Shown: positions 60,425 through 64,000 of the stretch, piece after piece | Layout of the letters: every line of letters begins with the position of its first letter | Numbering within the stretch: position 1 is the stretch's first letter | Assembly (NCBI RefSeq): GCF_019649055.1 | Contig: NW_026570221.1 | Coordinates: 1,612,001-1,676,000 of the forward strand | DNA length: 64,000 bases | Origin: Paramacrobiotus metropolitanus | Lineage: Eukaryota; Tardigrada; Eutardigrada; Parachela; Macrobiotidae | Direction: 5' to 3' | Position numbers and translations under genes: made by a program | The notes under the pieces: model-generated | Told to the model about the DNA's origin: nothing | The model's input: only the letters and a program-made list of their open reading frames with translations | Databases searched by the model: none

Positions 60425-63098
60425 AATGCTCAAATCATTCGGAGAACCGTGCGCGAATTCAATGCATCGAGCTATGATGGTATTCTGGAGGAGTTCAGGA
60501 AGTGCTGTCGAGGTAATTTATTGCGTTACCGCATTACAGCGCAATAAGATCCCCTAGATCCCCTTACACAATCCGTACGGACCCGTATTTACCATATTTC
60601 ACTGCGTTGAATACGTGTATAAGTTTTCGGCAAATCTATACAAGTACATTTTCTTTGTGCAGCAATGGTGTTCTTCGGACACGAACAACTGCGAAACTTC
60701 ATGGTGAGCTAAGCATGAAGTTCACTGTCTCTGCTAAATAATTTCTTTAAGGGAAGGCATCCTTTTCAGTAATTCTGGTGTTCCACTTTAGATAAGCGCC
60801 TATAAAGCTGGCTTGACCTCAGCAGAATACGTAAGCTCCGCATTTTGTCACTTCTCGGCTTCCAAACTTGGCTGACTATCTGGTCTGTTTCACCCGAAGG
60901 TATATGTGGCGATGGGACAAGCGTTTCCGTACGAACCGTTTGGTAACTGCACATGGGAGTACGGTGATGCCAGTGACGACATCGCCAAACAAGCTTACCA
61001 AAATCTACTGGTGGTGGAAATTTTGGACGCTACAATTCGTAATCCATCGAACGCACTGCGACATAATTGGAAAGAAACGGCAAAAATCCAGTATAACTGC
61101 ACAATTGGTTGGATTTTGGAATGAGACAGTTCGTCAAAATGTTTTTATATTGGTTGTTAAAGTAATTATTTCGAATTCCTAATCAGTCGTCATTTTCGTG
61201 TTTTGAGTACAGCCGGTGCAACATGTGGCCGCGTCATACAGCTCTGTGGAGCTGCTCTTCCAAATGTTAAACGAATCCCTTCTTGAGCAAACTGGCTTTA
61301 ACTACAGCGATGGAAAAGCGTTTGCTTCACTGTTCTTTAATCGTTGCTCAACACAAGGTTTCTAAAAATCGCTTTCGACGAATTTGGTCAGCGACGTATT
61401 GCGTTTGCGGTAAAATCACTGAATCCCATAACAAATCATATGGATGTAGGTAGACTGAACGCTTCCGGACGCCTGAGCATGCTTACGACTGGCATAATAT
61501 GCAGCTGCGGCAATTATTGTCATAAATCTTTTTGTTCTGCATTTCACACAGTAATGTTTGGGAAGTATGGTAGCAATGAAATTCAAGTACACGGCACAAT
61601 TTACTGGGCAGTAATGCCAACAACAGGCCTCCGCGAAACGAGCCGATCTGCGGATATTTAGGGAGCAAAGGACCATGCGCTGCCAAAGGTGGCTTAGTCT
61701 TTGACCTTTACTAGCTTTCAAGTTGTTTGTGGAACACCTTTGCACTTGGTTATGGCTGGTTCAGTGAATGCATTCGGCGCTAATTTGCAGATGGGTTAAG
61801 AGAAACTATCGGCATAGCCGTGGGTGTTTTGGTGGTTGTGTGCAGCGCCATCATGGTTACCGTGGCTTATCGCATTTTTCGGTGCGTATTCCAAATCCCA
61901 CTAAACGTATGGTGTTTGTGTCACGGTGGATATTAAAAATCAACAATTTTGACCAAGAATTATTTTGCAGGCAACGATTGCAGTCAGACTCGGAAGAATT
62001 TTCCTGGATTCTTGATTATAACCATTTAGTGCGTCCAGCTGGTCTTCGATCAACAGAATCACCAACAGAACAGAGTGTAAGCGAATAACAGAAAATGTTT
62101 GGTTTATGTACAAAGTACTGTGAGGTAGGAACTGAACACAAACTGAAAGCTTTCTAATATGTATTACGAACACGAAACTGGTTAGTCATAAGTCTGATAA
62201 TTCTTTAGTACTCGGCAGTATATCTACCAGTACAGCATCTGTCTGAATTTGTCCCATGCCACTGCTCGATAATGCTGTCATGGAGACTTTTACCACACCT
62301 TCCAGATCTACGGCTCGACTGGTTCATGAGGTGAGCAGAGAACATTCTTGCCAACATTGCATACAGTTTTTGGGTTTCTTTAAATGTTTTCCAGCTCCGA
62401 CATATTATTAGCTCAGACAACGTCAATGTTCTCCTCGGATTAAGCTTAGCACTTAGCAAAACGCAATTACTGTTTGTTGCGCCTTTCTGTGACCTGGGCT
62501 CTCTCCATGACCTTTTCGATTTACAAAACCGTTTGGACATGGACCTACAACATTCGTTGGCTGTGGATCTTATTCGAGTTAGTAACGGTTAAAAACTTTA
62601 GCATTTATCTTTCTCTGTTACTGCATCCTTCTACGAAATAGGCGGTCGTTAAATCAAAACGTACGTAGGCGATACATTTCATCCATACCAAAACATCTCT
62701 CCTTTACCACGGCCAGTTAACGCGACGGGTGCCTTATTGACCGGCACTTTACTCTGGAAATTGCCAAGTTTGGTTTCCAAGCATTGTCATATAAACTCTG
62801 CGGCCATACAGCATTGGTGCTGCATGATAACCCAGTGAAGCTGCTCTGGACTGCGCCCGAGTTATTACGAGTACGAGACTCTAACCATAGTCCAAACAAG
62901 GTGACGGACATCTACAGCATCGGCATTATTTTGTACGAGATCTCCACGCTGCGCTGTCTCTACGAAAATTCCCGACCAGCATCTGGAAACCTAGAAAATA
63001 ACGGTAAAATAAGGATTTTATAAAGTTCGATATAAATAAACGCGTATTAGTACTCTAGCCAAAAACCATTTCTCTTCTGTTTAATCATTCAACATTAA
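60425..63098 (+). pseudogene. B-like receptor guanylate cyclase, exons 3-13 fragment
   Basis: Plus-strand match to gene B from within exon 3 (equivalent to 9420) to intron 13, ending at 63098 where a retroelement starts. Lesions: exon 4 lacks one codon; exon 6 has a 7-base insertion and a stop near 61123; exon 7 is broken near 61345; the exon 8 acceptor is altered and one base is missing near 61610; exon 12 has a 3-base insertion; exon 13 lacks 2 bases near 62728 and has a 6-base duplication near 62870. The TM exon is at about 61794-61882. Together with the minus-strand fragment 44915-45758 it makes up most of one B copy, apart from about 80 bases of exon 3. Confidence 0.87.
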
Positions 63099-64000
63099 CG
63101 GTGGACTTGGACTGCGAACCACTAAAGCGCTAGTTTTTCCCGCCTTTCTGGTGTCGGCATTTTCGGTGGTTTCGCTGGTTTCCGAAATCTACCAGCCTGC
63201 GACGGTGGCGTTACTGGATTCCGTTGTAGAAGAATGGTCCAAATGGTCAAATTGCAAACCACCATCCGATGAAAGCAGGAAATTTCAGTGGGCCTGGGAT
63301 CGACCTTCGATAGACTGTGTCGTGTCATCCCTGAAAGCGGCTGCTGTAAATGAAACGGACAAGGCAGTGCTGCTGGCCGCTCTCCAACGTGACTCTGGCG
63401 CCTTGTTAAATGCCCTTCCAGCACCTGCTCTACATACATTCTTGCGAGACGAAGAAGTCAGAGTTGGTGTTGCTCTCCAATTTGGGCTGCCCGTTGTGGA
63501 GGAACATAACTGCGTAAACTGTGGAAGCCGATTGGAAACAAACGGCCACCACGGTTTGTCTTGTCCTAGCAGCAAAGGCAGACGGTCGCGACATGTTGAA
63601 CTGAACAATGAGACGAAACGCGGCTTGGAGCTCGCCGGCTATCCCTGCCAAAGCGAACCGGCTGGATTGTCTGACAAGGACGGCAAGCGGCCGGATGGGA
63701 TGACTTTGATTCCTGTGCGCGAAGGAAAGGCCGTGGTATGGGATGCAACTTGTTGGGATACTGTGGCCGTGTCGCATGTGCATGCTAGCTCCCTGAAAGC
63801 CGGGAGTGTCGCACAACTGGCGGAAAATTTCAAGCGGCGGAAGTACGCTTTCGTCGAGGGTTTGGGCTATTTTTTCTACGCTCTGGCGGTCGAGACGTTC
63901 GGAACTTTTGGAACATCGTTTGCGGAACTGATTCGTTTTGTTGGCCGGAAGATCCGCGACGCTACAGGAGAGCCTAGATCCACGGCCTTTTAAGATAGCG
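63099..64000 (+). mobile_element. Retroelement 3' fragment with zinc/RPDG C-terminal domain
   Basis: Begins exactly where the cyclase copy breaks off, after AACATTAA in intron 13. The open frame 63151-63993 resembles the nested fragment at 52910: CVNCGSRLETNGHHGLSC, then KRPDGMTLIPVREG, WDATCWDTVAVSH and an ETFGTFG stretch. A frameshift and a stop near 63990 interrupt the part equivalent to LRQRLS. The two fragments are clearly different copies, perhaps different families. The window ends before the 3' terminus, so a target duplication could not be checked. Confidence 0.72.

Overview
This window is eukaryotic, from an invertebrate animal genome. It has multi-exon genes with short GT-AG introns, receptor guanylate cyclases, a RacGAP-type cytokinesis regulator, AP-endonuclease LINEs, DNA-transposon MITEs and long AT-rich intergenic stretches. 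A tardigrade-like ecdysozoan is my best guess, because of the receptor-cyclase expansion beside an intronless, bacterial-looking GH16 gene. The sequence alone does not prove this. No operons, CRISPR arrays, rRNA or convincing tRNA genes were seen.

Layout. 1-1.8 kb: intergenic, with two adjacent perfect palindromes. 1.8-13.3 kb: two tandem 17-exon receptor guanylate cyclases, A (intact, 1069 codons) and B (same structure, one 1-nt frameshift). Both have lost the second metal-binding aspartate of the cyclase domain. 14.0-17.9 kb: a tandem pair of four-exon, four-helix membrane proteins with matching upstream elements. 18.7-19.5 kb: an intact secreted GH16 glycoside hydrolase without introns. 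21.9-31.2 kb: three small two-exon genes for secreted cysteine-rich peptides sharing a CGPGxxNPC core; in two of them the true coding frame is not the longest open frame. A GH16 remnant (24.8-25.2 kb) and a PH-domain gene with two frame breaks (26.1-27.0 kb) lie among them. 29.5-38.8 kb: a pair of long inverted repeats. The left arm carries peptide gene 3; the right arm keeps only its promoter and signal-peptide exon. Between the arms are a (TA)n microsatellite and a PPxY-tailed tetraspan gene. 39.3-42.1 kb: a RacGAP1/MgcRacGAP-like gene (C1 plus RhoGAP) on the minus strand, assembled here from seven exons.

44.9-63.1 kb is a decayed second copy of the A-B cyclase array. An A-like copy (minus) is followed by the 5' part of a B-like copy (minus), while the remainder of that B-like copy lies on the plus strand at 60.4 kb. 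This fits a duplication followed by an inversion of about 15.5 kb with one breakpoint in exon 3 of the B-like copy. The A-like copy is further broken by a small inversion and by an insertion of about 5.9 kb holding a pogo-like MITE and a 5'-truncated LINE. That LINE is itself split by a 1.0 kb fragment of a second retroelement, flanked by a 10-bp target duplication. Another copy of that retroelement end closes the window at 63.1-64.0 kb. A second GH16 copy (two frame breaks) and the first two exons of a trypsin-like protease also lie in this region.

The genes do not form one pathway. The locus reads as a fast-evolving cluster of secreted and receptor gene families, shaped by tandem and inverted duplication and transposons, next to a conserved cell-division gene.
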